Assembly: GCA_903813345.2 (NCBI GenBank)
Contig: CAIIXF020000011.1
Span: 36,824,062-36,888,061, forward strand
DNA from: Owenia fusiformis
Taxonomy: Eukaryota; Annelida; Polychaeta; Sabellida; Oweniidae
Direction of reading: 5' to 3'
Length of the DNA stretch: 64,000 nt
This document shows positions 45,462 through 57,400 of the stretch, one piece after another. Position 1 is the first letter of the stretch, and every line of letters starts with the position of its first letter. The notes below the pieces were generated by a model, which searched no databases, was not told the origin of the DNA, and saw nothing but the letters and a program-made list of their open reading frames with translations. The position numbers were made by a program, and so were the translations under genes.

Positions 45462-45876
45462 TCACTAGAGGCAATCTGCGCGAGATTCCATTTTTTGGTT
45501 CGGTTTTTGGCGCATGCGCATTAAATCCAGCAATTTAATTGGTTAAAATTATTATCACGCATGCGCAATTAATAGCTGAAAAAGAACATTTAATTTGAGA
45601 TAGGTGTCACTTACGTTCATTATTTCACAGCAGTCCCTACCCATGATGCACCATATAGTGCGGGAATATTTTTGTTTAGTGTCAAAATAAAAAGTATACA
45701 CCCAAAACAAATGTAATGACATAATATCAACCTGCCCCGGATTTGTAGACGTGTGTTGTACAAACTTAAACCGAACCGATGGCAGAAAAGCACTTTGAAT
45801 CATGGGAATGAAGTACTTCCTTTAATGAAAAACCGAACCAAGTAAAAACCGAATCTCGCGCAGATTGCCCCGACTC
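45462..45876. mobile_element. hAT-like MITE, about 415 bp
   Basis: GGCAATCTGCGCGAGATTC at 45470 is inverted at 45851-45869. CCAATATTT flanks both sides (45453 and about 45877), consistent with an 8-9 bp target duplication. Confidence 0.65.
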
Positions 45877-46029
45877 CAATATTTTGATGAACAGCTGAGC
45901 CCAAAAGAGGCGTATAAGGTACTGTTTTGCATAATTTAAGTCCATGTAATGTTAGAAAATGATATCGTCAGTGTGTTTGCTGTTTGATTAACCATTCTTA
46001 TGATTTACGAAACCGTTTTGTATCACGTA

Positions 46030-46419
46030 AAGTCCATTTCACTGCTTCAGTGCGTCAGTAGAACGGCAAAAATAAGAAATTGGGAGACCATTGTGCAATA
46101 ATATATGGAAAAGTATATTCATAATATACATGAATGACATTTGTATATATCAGATTTTTTAGTTTTTTGTGCAATAAGCCTGTGCCGTCTTGTAATTTGA
46201 AGAATTTCAGGCATGTTAATCTTATTGAAAATAACATGGCAGAGAAGCATCCAAATATAAGAGGCCACACACTTTCTAAGCCAAACTAGAAGCAATCCAA
46301 GATATACAAATGTCATTCATGTTCAATAGGAATATATTTTTCCATATATTATTGCAAAATGATATTTTGATTTCTTATTTTATAGCTTTTACTGACGCAC
46401 TTTAACAGTGAAATGGACT
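46030..46419. mobile_element. 390 bp foldback MITE
   Basis: AGTCCATTTCACTG ends the left side and CAGTGAAATGGACT the right. The arms extend about 120 bp, including TGCGTCAGTA, AATATATGGAAAA and ATGAATGACATTTGTATAT. Confidence 0.85.
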
Positions 46420-47095
46420 CTAGTTCCAGACAAAACAAAAATTTGACTGAAGACTCAGTTTTGAAAAGTTTCAGAGGTTGGCCCCTGAGTTCCTTCCTGT
46501 TTTTTTTGTTATGAAGCCCCCCCCCCACGAGTGGGCGAAGCTCCTCATACTATGGATCGGGTTCGCACCATTCACGTGACTACCGGTCTTGTTAGCCTAG
46601 CATACAGTGGTGACCAAAAATAATTGATAAGTCATATATTTGGCATATTTTCTTGAATTTTAACATTTAGGGGAAATTGTCCTATCATCGCACAGGTACT
46701 CTGGAAATCTACTGACAGTTTCAAAAATGATTACTTCAACTTACTTTGAGGTTATGAAACGAAAAATCAACCTTTCTTCTAAAATTTAAATCATGTTTGA
46801 CATTTACAATCTTCGAACGCTAACACTTTAAGACCCCTTAGACTCGCATCTGTGGTGGTCCTAATTATCGCATAGTCATCCTAATTATCGCACAGTTGTG
46901 TTTTGAGTGTTATTTCATGATAGTGGATACATTTCACTGTTAGGTACAGCTGGAAAATAACATTTTGGTAAAAATTGCTACCTGCACATGTTATTTTCTG
47001 GTACAAAATAATGTATGAAGGCATGTTTCAATTTCCTTGCTTTTTCAGGAAAGTATGATTACATTGTCTTTTAGAATATCTGGTAGGAGTTCAAT

Positions 47096-49090
47096 GTTTT
47101 GTATTGTATTGTATATCTTTATTGCCCATAATAAAATGGAGATACAATTTATATTTACAGTGATGTAAAATAAAAGATAAAAGTACAAAATTATGACAAA
47201 ATTATATACATATTAGACTATAAAAACTATTCAATGAGCAAAATGCTCGTACGGTTGAGTTAGGCACTGTAAGTGTCTCAAACACAGTCACTGTTAGACC
47301 GTGCTTTATATTGTTTGAAAATAATTTGTGATATCTCTTTTAAGAGAACAATTGCATTTGGATTTGGCACAACATTTATTCCAAGAATTGTATTGAACGA
47401 AAACTCGAAATTGTGCTTACTAAAACATTCCTTAAGTTCTTGCCTGTATATGGAGTATTGTGCAGCAGAGCAATGCATTAAGAAATGTTCAACCGTCTCT
47501 AACTGGAATGAGTTACAAAGTTTACATCGTTTACACTGATCTTCACCTCCTCTATTCTTATAGTTTAAGTTGTGCTCACCTACCAATAGTCTAAACATTA
47601 GTTTACAAGAGTCTGTTGCCCGCGGAAAATTTTGAGCAACGATCCACCATATATTAGGATCCAATGTAATACAAACATTTTTTCTAAAATCTGCAAGACT
47701 GCTGTACATGATTGACTGAATAGACGTTCTATAAATTTGGCTGTGTGAAATATTGGCGAAAACTAATCTTTTCCATTGGCCTTTACTTATCACAATATTA
47801 CAATCTAACATATTCTGAATAATCTCTCTAAATCCAAACCTCATAGCACATTGCAACATTGATGCCATGGGTGAAAATATTTTGGTATTTTTAAACCCTT
47901 CATGTAAGAATTTTGTCAAACGTACTACAAGTAATCTTTTGTAAACATTCTTATATGATAACTGAATAAGACTCCACAAGAACATCATTCTTAAAAAATC
48001 TATATACAAGTCGATGTCTAACCACCCTAGGGTCACTGTAGAAATGGAATTGCTAGCAGATCTAGGCAAGGACTGGATCCTTCGCCCAATATCACGTTGT
48101 GTTTTATTAATAGTTTCAATGTCCTTCTGCTGATAATTCACAACTGGGGCAGCATAGGTCATACATGGAATTGAATAAGTTTTATACAGTTTAGATGCAG
48201 AAATTGGAGTTAAACCTCCACATTTATTTCCAATACCAAGTAATGAGTAAAATTGCTTTCTTCCCTTAGAACATTTTTCTTCTACATATGTTGAGACATC
48301 ATTCTTGGAGGACAGAGGTACACCTACATGTACTTGATAATCTGATTTTTCAATTGCCTCACCTCCAATACTCAAACTGTGATTAACATGTAAGTTTTTA
48401 TTGTCATTAAAGGTCATATATGCACATTTTTGTGGATGGACTTGGTACCTCCATTTGTTGCTATGATGTGTAAGATGATTTAGAAGGGTTTGCATTGACA
48501 TATATGAGTTTGACAGAATACACATATCATCGGCGTAACATGGACACACACATTTGATATCTGCTACAGATGCACCGGTATGAACTTGCATCATAGTGTC
48601 AATTAAATCTGACATATACAATTGGTAAAAAAGCATAGAAAGAACCCCTCCCTGGTGTACTCCTTGTAATACAGGGAAGGTTTCAGAGCATATTTGGCCT
48701 ACCATTACAGCACATTCATACATTTTATAGCTAAGGTACAATATTTTCCATAAATGGCCTCTAATACCGCAGTCGTACAGTTTAACCAGGAGACCATCTA
48801 TCCACACTGTATCAAATGCCTTTTTAATATCACATATTGTAATAATTAACATTTGGCCTTGTTCAACATTGTGAGCTATCGTTTCTTGTACCAACAAGGA
48901 GGTATGAACACTCGAGCATTTTTCAATAGACGCACCTTGGAGAAATGGGATAGCCTTTACAATTGGAGTTTTAATACGTAATAAAATAATGTTATCAAAC
49001 AGTTTGCGTAACATGGTCATTAAAGTAATGCCTCTCGAGTTATCTCTGTATAAGGGGTCTTTCCCCTTTTTATGGGAACTCCAGGAAATT
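47096..49090 (-). mobile_element. 5'-truncated LINE (non-LTR retrotransposon)
   Basis: Contains an intact RT-C-terminal ORF and a 3' end with a short pentanucleotide tail (TACAA-type repeats, 47098-47115). The endonuclease domain is absent: homology in frame begins with KKGKDPLYRDNSRGITL at about 49070 and a stop precedes it. It interrupts a larger inverted-repeat element. Confidence 0.88.
47278..49020 (-). CDS. LINE reverse transcriptase fragment (580 codons)
   Basis: RT motifs: CDIKKAFDTVW (about 63-73), GVHQGGVLS (120-128), and CYADDM with catalytic YADD at 162-165. A cysteine/histidine cluster CKRCKLC...HFLMHC at 496-517 is typical of the C-terminus of jockey/I-like LINE proteins. The frame is intact but starts inside the RT domain, so this copy cannot be a full element. 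The exact clade is not determined. Confidence 0.9.
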   Translation of the reverse strand: MTMLRKLFDNIILLRIKTPIVKAIPFLQGASIEKCSSVHTSLLVQETIAHNVEQGQMLIITICDIKKAFDTVWIDGLLVKLYDCGIRGHLWKILYLSYKMYECAVMVGQICSETFPVLQGVHQGGVLSMLFYQLYMSDLIDTMMQVHTGASVADIKCVCPCYADDMCILSNSYMSMQTLLNHLTHHSNKWRYQVHPQKCAYMTFNDNKNLHVNHSLSIGGEAIEKSDYQVHVGVPLSSKNDVSTYVEEKCSKGRKQFYSLLGIGNKCGGLTPISASKLYKTYSIPCMTYAAPVVNYQQKDIETINKTQRDIGRRIQSLPRSASNSISTVTLGWLDIDLYIDFLRMMFLWSLIQLSYKNVYKRLLVVRLTKFLHEGFKNTKIFSPMASMLQCAMRFGFREIIQNMLDCNIVISKGQWKRLVFANISHSQIYRTSIQSIMYSSLADFRKNVCITLDPNIWWIVAQNFPRATDSCKLMFRLLVGEHNLNYKNRGGEDQCKRCKLCNSFQLETVEHFLMHCSAAQYSIYRQELKECFSKHNFEFSFNTILGINVVPNPNAIVLLKEISQIIFKQYKARSNSDCV

Positions 49091-49654
49091 CTGATATTTC
49101 ACACTTTCTATTTTTCCAAATTTTCTTTCAAAGTTTCCAAACAACACAGGAGCTACCGTTGACCTGTTCCCAGGTTTACTAAATAAGACAATGTAATGAT
49201 ACTTTCCTGAAAAAGCAAGGACATATACACATGCCTTCATACTTAATTTTGTACCAGAAAAATAACATGTGCAGGTATAGCAATTTTTTACCAAACTGTT
49301 ATTTTCCAGCTGAACCTTAATAGTAGATATATACGTCATATGCTATAATCATGTTTCTATCAGTTTTAGTGTAAAATATCAACAAAATCTACATAATTCA
49401 TTTACTTTTCTGTCTTTATTTGGAGGGGGTCAAACTTTGTCAGAAGAATTTCACTTCTTGCGCAATCGCATTCATGACAATAGCGGAAGTAAATAATTTC
49501 AAACAAATGAAGAGATATTTCTAAATATATTAATAAATAATGAAGATTTGGAGTCATGTTGAGCTGGTGTTATGAACACTGGTTTAAAAGTTGTACGAAA
49601 CATATTTTAGCTATTTAGGACAATCGTGCGATAATTAGGACAGTTCCCCTAATG

Positions 49655-51311
49655 TCCCAAACTCCCCCAAACTGCAGAAAAGTATACACCGTAAATCATA
49701 TTTCCGAAAATGATTGTCCAAGGCTTCATACTAGCGTATGCATAATGCATTTGTCATGAGTTTCAAGAGCTGAAATTTCGCTAAAATGAAGTAAGGGTAA
49801 TCTCCACCAGGACTGTTTAGCTGGTTAGCTTTAAATGGTTGAAGTGCTCAGAAGCAAATAATTCATATGTGCAAAATATTCCAATAATCTGATGATCTGA
49901 TCACAAAAAGTCAATGGAAAATTAACCTCAAACTATAATAATACATGAGAACTTCAAAATGAGCGGTGCCATGCTTCCCTTTTTTGGTAATATTTCAAAA
50001 AGATTTAGAGTATGTGTTTTTAGGATTATCTTGAAGAAAAATCAATTTTGATTGATTAAAACGTGAAACACGTGATTAATCTCATTTAAAAGTAAACAAA
50101 AAAGACCAATAAGGAAAAGAGGTATCAAAATGTTCTTTTCGAGTGTTGCATTGTGGGTGATTATTCGAGAACACATTTCAATAATAGTATAATTTGTTGG
50201 GGAATGTTTCATTATTGCCATAATTATGATGAATTCCATTTTCTATTGAATTATCTCAACATACAACAAAATTAAGCAATACCGAGAAGTGGTCACTACC
50301 GGATCTCCTATTATATGGTACCAATTACTCAGATGCGAGTAGGTAGTTACCAGTTTCGCCACCAGGTGGCTGATTCGGGGGAAATAAAATTGCAGGGTAT
50401 TACAAAATTCCTTTAAACTTGAATATTCATCAGTTTTAGTGGTCCACTTTTCATATTACCCTTATGTGTCTGATAGTTATACAAATTAAAATAAGTCCAG
50501 GGAAAGAAAATATTATCTGCCTAACATAAGAAAAGATATTTCACTTTTTGTGATTTTAAAACATGGGGTCTAAGGGGAATCTCCCCGACCTAGAAGTCAC
50601 ATTTTCAAAGAAAATAAAATTTTCAAAGTTGATAAACGCTTTTCTAAACCACATTTCTAGATAATTTTACATGTAGATTCCAAATATGACATCAGTTTGA
50701 ATTTTTAATGACGTAAATCAAGATTATTTCTACTCGCATCTAGTCTATTGTGCAAATATAAGCCAGATATGATTTATAGATGCAAGTTGATGATACGTCT
50801 CGTAGTAGGTGAAGGTGTTGGGCGTTACTCAGAACCATATGTAAATAGAGTTTGTCAATTTTATCAAATATATGCAGCATATCGTAGAATAGAATAAATT
50901 TCAGCTAGAAAATTCATGGAAAATTTCAATTGACGATTCTCTGCCAGATTACACTCTGATCCATTGATTGGTCAATGTGACGTGCACCGGAAGAAATAAC
51001 TTTTGTTTCAATTACAAGCATTCCTCTATTGATTCACATGTTATTTTCAAATAGGAATCACTCCATCCCCACATTGTCTCCATCTTCCAGTTTTGCACAA
51101 AGAGTGCACTAATGAACCTAGAAAAGACTGACGAGAAGATTTCTTTTGTGAAAATTGACAGGTCACTGAATTTTCTCGTTTTTTATACATTTTACAAAAC
51201 AAATCTTCTCACTAGTTTTTTCTAGGCACCGAAGACTGGCTTTAAAACGGTTCCACTTCTACCCAATGATAAGGACAACTATTCCAAATTATAGGAAGTG
51301 TTTCTGAGGAT
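49655..51311. other. RAB3IP upstream region
   Basis: No gene recognised. AT-rich sequence leading to the RAB3IP 5' leader; the promoter is not identified. Confidence 0.4.
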
Positions 51312-51385
51312 CAGAGGGGCACCTCAGTAGGAAGAACAGCCTCTTGATATTAAGAGGGGTGCCTCAGTAGGTAGAAGAGCCTTAA
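51312..51385 (+). repeat. ~40 bp duplication in the RAB3IP 5' leader
   Basis: AGAGGGGCACCTCAGTAGG at 51313 is repeated as AGAGGGGTGCCTCAGTAGG at 51353, the second copy ending about 14 nt before the start codon region. Confidence 0.75.
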
Positions 51386-51394
51386 ATTGAAACA

Positions 51395-51498
51395 ATGGCA
51401 GAACACCCAGAAGCATCCCGCCAAGATAGTGGTATTGGGAGCCCTGGACTTGCATCGCCTCATCAGAATGGACACCTTGCCTCAACAGAAGACCCAGG
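51395..51498 (+). CDS. RAB3IP: RAB3IP-like exon 1 (start codon)
   Basis: ATG in the context AACAATGG. Encodes MAEHPEASRQDSGIGSPGLA through TEDP plus two bases. Donor GTAAGT at 51499. Low-complexity polar N-terminus. Linkage to exon 2 is by phase and position; the N-terminus itself is not strongly diagnostic. Confidence 0.8.
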
Positions 51499-54400
51499 GT
51501 AAGTCCCACTTATCTTGTCCTAATCTCATTATATCACCACCAGAAGTGGTGAAATATTGGTATTTTTTGTGGACAGTGATTGGTGTCTGTAACAGCGACT
51601 GTAACAAATGGTGGTCTGTGTCTGGTATTTTTTTGTATTGTCACACCAATAATAATGAATAACATAATAATATTATGAGCGAGTCCTGGGAAACTCAAAT
51701 GTTTATCACAAGTTTCATGGTACATGACATGTATTGATTGGTTGTTCATTATGCTTTGATTTCAATTTGTGGAGTCTTTAATTTCTACAATTTTATTAAA
51801 ATACATGCAAACTGCTAACTGTATGACATATTCTCTTTTAACAATATGTCAATTTCAGTGACCATTTTGAGAAATAATGGCAGTCTTGTCTGATATTTGA
51901 CAAGATGTTCAATGGTATTTTCTAAGCCATTATTTAGTCAATTCCCTACCCTTTGCATTCGTTCGACTTCACTTCTTAAAAGAGAGCTTCGTCTTCACTC
52001 TTTCAAACTAAAATAAACCTGTGAACTCACCGCGCCAATCAGTGTTCGTCGGCCAAATATGACCGACGTTCTATATATAGTCATTCCTTCTGACGACATC
52101 GTTGAGCCCGGAATTGACCAATGACATGCGCATATTTAATTAGAACGCATTTGGCGTATGTTTCTTCAAGCTCGCTGAATGGTGGAAGAAAGGCCTGCGC
52201 ATAGGTCAGAAGTGATTTATTACCCAAACTGTCACCGGTACCCGTTGTGGGGGCTGCTATACTGTAATATGGTCTCTACTAGGCAGAGTGTAGTTTAACT
52301 AGACTCTGCACGCAGGGTATCAATTCCCAGTCCAGTCAATCTCAATTAGATAACCTGAATGAACCGCTCTACCTCAAAGAAAGTCCTGATTTTGGTTGAA
52401 AGATTTTATGTAGTGGTATTCATTACCTAGTATAGATAAATTTTTACATATACAATGTATTCTGTTGAATAAGAGATTAGTTTGGCAAAAATACAATGTA
52501 TAATCTAAAATGCCTATTTGCATGACTTGAAATGCTGTTAATGCCAAACAAACACTTTCATGCAAATAGATTGTTCCGTGTATGACATGACTAGCTGGGT
52601 AAATGGAAACCTAAGATAACAGAGTGACTCAACCTCAGATAACTCTCATTATAGTGAAAGCAGGCTACATTGTACCATAGTAATTAAATCACACTAGAAA
52701 GCTTGAATATATAAGGACTCTTTCCAATAGTGATTTCACTTCTTTAAAAGAGAGCTTCGTCATGTTAATATGAGACTGTTTCTCAGGGTTGAATGAAGAT
52801 TTATTTATTCTGACCTTTGGATAATTGGATATTTTGAATATACAGGAATAAAGCAATCAAGGAATTCAGTCTCACCCATACACATTTATTTGTAAGTATT
52901 AAAAAGCATAGTATTATCATCAATGACTGAAACTTACACTCATAAAACTGACTCTAGATTATGTAATATCTGAATCTATTTTTCATTGTGCATGCCAACA
53001 TAACTTATGAATCTACAAGTTTGTTGTACAACACATTGAGTCTTATATTGAACACTTTGGAAAACTGTTAGGTGATCGTTTTAAGATTTATCCTAACCCC
53101 ACAATAGAGCTGTAAAATAAGTCCCCTTGATCAGATATCCAGTTCATGTACATGTCTATGCCATAGGCACCATTCTGATTTATCACCATCTCTCTTTATC
53201 AACAGCTTGTTAGATAATGCCAGTCTATTCCAAGGGATACAGTACTGCCTGTGCACTGCCAGATTAGGGGGGGGGGTTGCATCAAGAAAATGGACCTCGC
53301 ATTTTCAAAATTTGGTCCCAATTTTTAGTTTTACGGGAATTCTTTTTAGATCTGAACTTTCTCCCCCCCATCATGATATCATTTTTACAGGTTTAATTTA
53401 GGAAACCTATTATCTACTTTTGCAGTTACTTCGCCTGTCTCATTGCTAGCAATGCCTGTATTATAAGTTATAAGGACAACATTTTAATGAAGAATTATAG
53501 AGTGGTTGTAAAAATCTCTGGCCTATCTCTTGGAGATATTGATTTGTTGAAACTGAAACTGAAGTATATGAGATGTAAATTGGATTGTCAGAAATATGAC
53601 ATGACATGTTATAAATTGGGATGTTATCTGATTATTGGGATCAATATCCAGGACGAGGAACAGTTTCAAGTATTAACGTGAAGAGCAGTTATTTTGGATC
53701 TCTATAGACCTTTTGCTGAATTGCATTGTTATAGTCTCCAACCTTTTTGTGGTGGTGGTTGATGTTTGGTATTTGGCATTCAGTGGTTGGTGTTTGGTGT
53801 TTGTAACAAATAACAGGTGGTGACATTTTGTGTGCCTTGTTAAAATGATTGTTTATGATTTATCATAACGTGTGTGCTTCTTCCACATACATGTACATGT
53901 TATTTTGAAGTTGAACCATTACATGGGAAAGTGCCTTTTATACCACTTTACTTAACTAAGATATAGAGGTTCTTATATGAGTACCTGTGCAAGATCGTCC
54001 ATTCTTGATGAGCTTTGATAATGTTTCTTTATCGAAACATTATCAAAGCGAGTCAAGAATGGACGATATTGCACAGGTACGAGTACAAGAAAGTTTTTCT
54101 CATATGACTCTGTATTATGCCATATTTTCACCATTTTATCATAAAACTGAGTGATAAATAGCTTCAAATTAATTGATCTTCATCTTTCAATTCTCCCTTA
54201 CGCGATTCGCTCTTTGAATCAGAACGTTCGCAAATATGTACTGAAAAAGCACTCAAAAAGGACAAAATTTGATTGGTCAATATTTTCTCACTATGCATTT
54301 CGCGTAGCTATTTGCGTGACCCGAAAGTTCTAAATCAAACTAATTACGCAATTTTGTTTTTACACCTGCACGCTAAATAAAACAATGACAACATCGGAAG

Positions 54401-57400
54401 TATTCTTTTTGTCATTGCTTTAATTGTTAGTATACCGAGTTTAATCAATAAAAGATTGTACAATGAACAACAAAATTCGGAAACGAGTACTATAGATATG
54501 CTTTCGAACCACTGAACAGAGTGACCTAGATAATAGCGACGTTTCTTCTTTGGTCTACTGCTCAGGTTATTTGTTGGTTTTCAACGTAACTCTATGATGT
54601 AATTTGAAGATGAATACTTTTATTCAGTTGTTGCATCGATGTTGCAGTTTGTAGTGCGGTAAGATTGGCATGAAAGTATTGAAAGTCGAATGAAATTGTT
54701 TTTTCCAATATGGCGACTAGTCAACTGATCATGTGACCTTCTCTTCCGGAATATTTTCTCACTTTTCAATCATCGTTTTCACCACGCTATGAATCAATAC
54801 AATGAAAAAATAGCTGTTATATTAAGATTAATAAGAGATCAATCGTTTCTAATAATTTTTTCTGTACCCTCGTACGGGAATATGAACGAATATATCGTTT
54901 GAAAAATAGGTGTGAAAATCCCCATGTTAAACCTATGAGGGAAAACAAGGAAGTATAAATTTGTTCCTCCGCGAACTGCATCATGGGAAATATTTTGACC
55001 TTATAAGGAAAGATTTTCGCGTCTCCTCGTTTGAAGAGGGAACAGCGATTTCGAGAATTGTTATGACGTCATAACAACATTGAAGAAAATACATAGATAC
55101 ATGTGGCAAAAAGCTCCATTGTTATGACGTCACAGCTTAGTTTTGTATAAGTAGCATGGATACTCATAGCAACGGTGTATCCGTTGCCATGTTGTTGATG
55201 TTTATAGACCAGTGATGTCACAAGTAAATCTCATCTTGCACGTGTGACTTTTAGGATGAAAGATGGCAATATCTTGCATGGGGTAAAGATGGCTGTATCT
55301 TTGTTAGTCATATGAGAAAGTAGTTTATTGTTTACAAACACAAACAATGATATACAGTATGGCAATGCCTTTAGGACATCACATTTACATATGTTATTAC
55401 TTGTAAGAAAAATCGTGTACCAGTTCATGTATTTACATGATGTTAACACTTTTTGATGAGATAAAAAAAATAACAGAATAGAGACACAGATAATAATTTA
55501 AATAGCTCTTCGAGGTTTTCTAGGTCAGTACACTCATATTGGTTGGACACCCTATATTTCTAGTTCAGTATTCTAGTATTGATTGGACACCCTGTATATG
55601 AAGTCAGTATTCTTATATTAATTGGACACCCTATATTTCTAGGTCAGTATTGTTATATCGATTGGACACCCTGTATTTATAAGTCAGCACACTCATGCCA
55701 ATATGTCACCCTGTATATTTTAGGTCAGTATAATCATATTGATTGGATACACTGTATTTCTAGGTCAGCTTACTTATATTTATGGACATCATGTTCTTCT
55801 AGTTTATTGAACATTCTGTTTTTCTAAGCCAGTATACACATACTTATTAGACGCCCTGTATTTAAATATCTTAGTCAGTGAACTCCTTGATTGGACACCC
55901 TGTATTTCTATATCTAAGTCAGAACACTCATATTGATTGGACACCCTGTATTTCTATATCTAAGTCAGTACACTCATTTTGATTAGACACCCTGTATTTG
56001 TATTTCTTAACACTCATATTGATTGGATACCCTGTATTTCTATATCTAAGTCAGAGCACACGTATTGATTGGATACCCTGTATTTCTATATCTAAGTCAA
56101 TACACTCATATTGATTGGACACCCTGTATTTCTATATCTAAGTCAGAACACTCATATTGATTGGATATCCTGTATTTCTATATCTAAGTCAGAGCACTCA
56201 TATTGATTGGACACCCTGTATTTCTATATCTAAGTCAAAACACTCATATTGATTGGATACCCTGTATTTCTATATCTAAGTCAGAGCACTCATATTGATT
56301 AGACACCCTGTATTTCTATATCTAAGTCAGTACACTCATTTTGATTAGACATCTTGTATTTCTATATCTAAGTCAGTACACTCATTTTGATTGGACACCC
56401 TGTATTTGTATTTCTTAGTCAGAATACTCATTGATTGGACACCCTGTATTTCTATATCTAAGTCAAAACACTCATATTGACTGGACACCCTGTATTTCTA
56501 TATCTTAGTCAAAATACTCATATTGACTGGACACCCTGTATTTCTATATCTAAGTCAGTACACTCATTTTGATGGGACACCCTGTATTTCTATATCTAAG
56601 TCAAAACGCTCATATTGATTGGACACCCTGTATTTCTATATCTAAGTCAGAACACTCATATTGATTGGACACCCTGTATTTCTATATCTAAGTCAGTACA
56701 CTCATTTTGATGGGACACCCTGTATTTCTATATCAAAGTGAGTACACTCATTTTGATTGGACACCCTGTATTTCTATATCTAAGTCAGTACACTCATTTT
56801 GATGGGACACTTCTATATCTAAGTCAGTACACTCATTTTGATTGGACACCCTGTATTTCTATATCTAAGTCAGTACACTCATTTTGATGGGACACCCTGT
56901 ATATCTATATCTAAGTCAGTACACTCATTTTGATGGGACACCCTGTATTTCTATATCTAAGTGAGTACACTCATTTTGATTGGACACCCTGTATTTCTAT
57001 ATCTAAGTCAGTACACTCATTTTGATTGGACACCCTGTATTTCTATATCTAAGTCAGTACACTCATTTTGATTGGACACCCTGTATTTCTATATCTAAGT
57101 CAGTACACTTATTTTGATGGGACACCCTGTATTTCTATATCTAAGTCAAAACGCTCATATTGATTGGACACCCTGTATTTCTATATCTAAGTCAGAACAC
57201 TCATATTGATTGGACACCCTGTATTTCTATATCTAAGTCAGTACACTCATTTTGATGGGACACCCTGTATTTCTATATCTAAGTCAGTACACTCATTTTG
57301 ATTGGACACCCTGTATTTCTATATCTAAGTCAGTACACTCATTTTGATGGGACACCCTGTATTTCTATATCTAAGTCAGTACACTCATTTTGATTGGACA

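Larger units (their letters stand above)
46664..49654. mobile_element. Foldback DNA element split by the LINE
   Basis: Left arm 46664 to about 47090 and right arm about 49160-49654 are inverted copies. Matching blocks include CATTTAGGGGAAATTGTCC with its partner ending CCCCTAATG, and the blocks around 46945-47060 with those at 49190-49320. The LINE sits between the arms. Confidence 0.8.
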
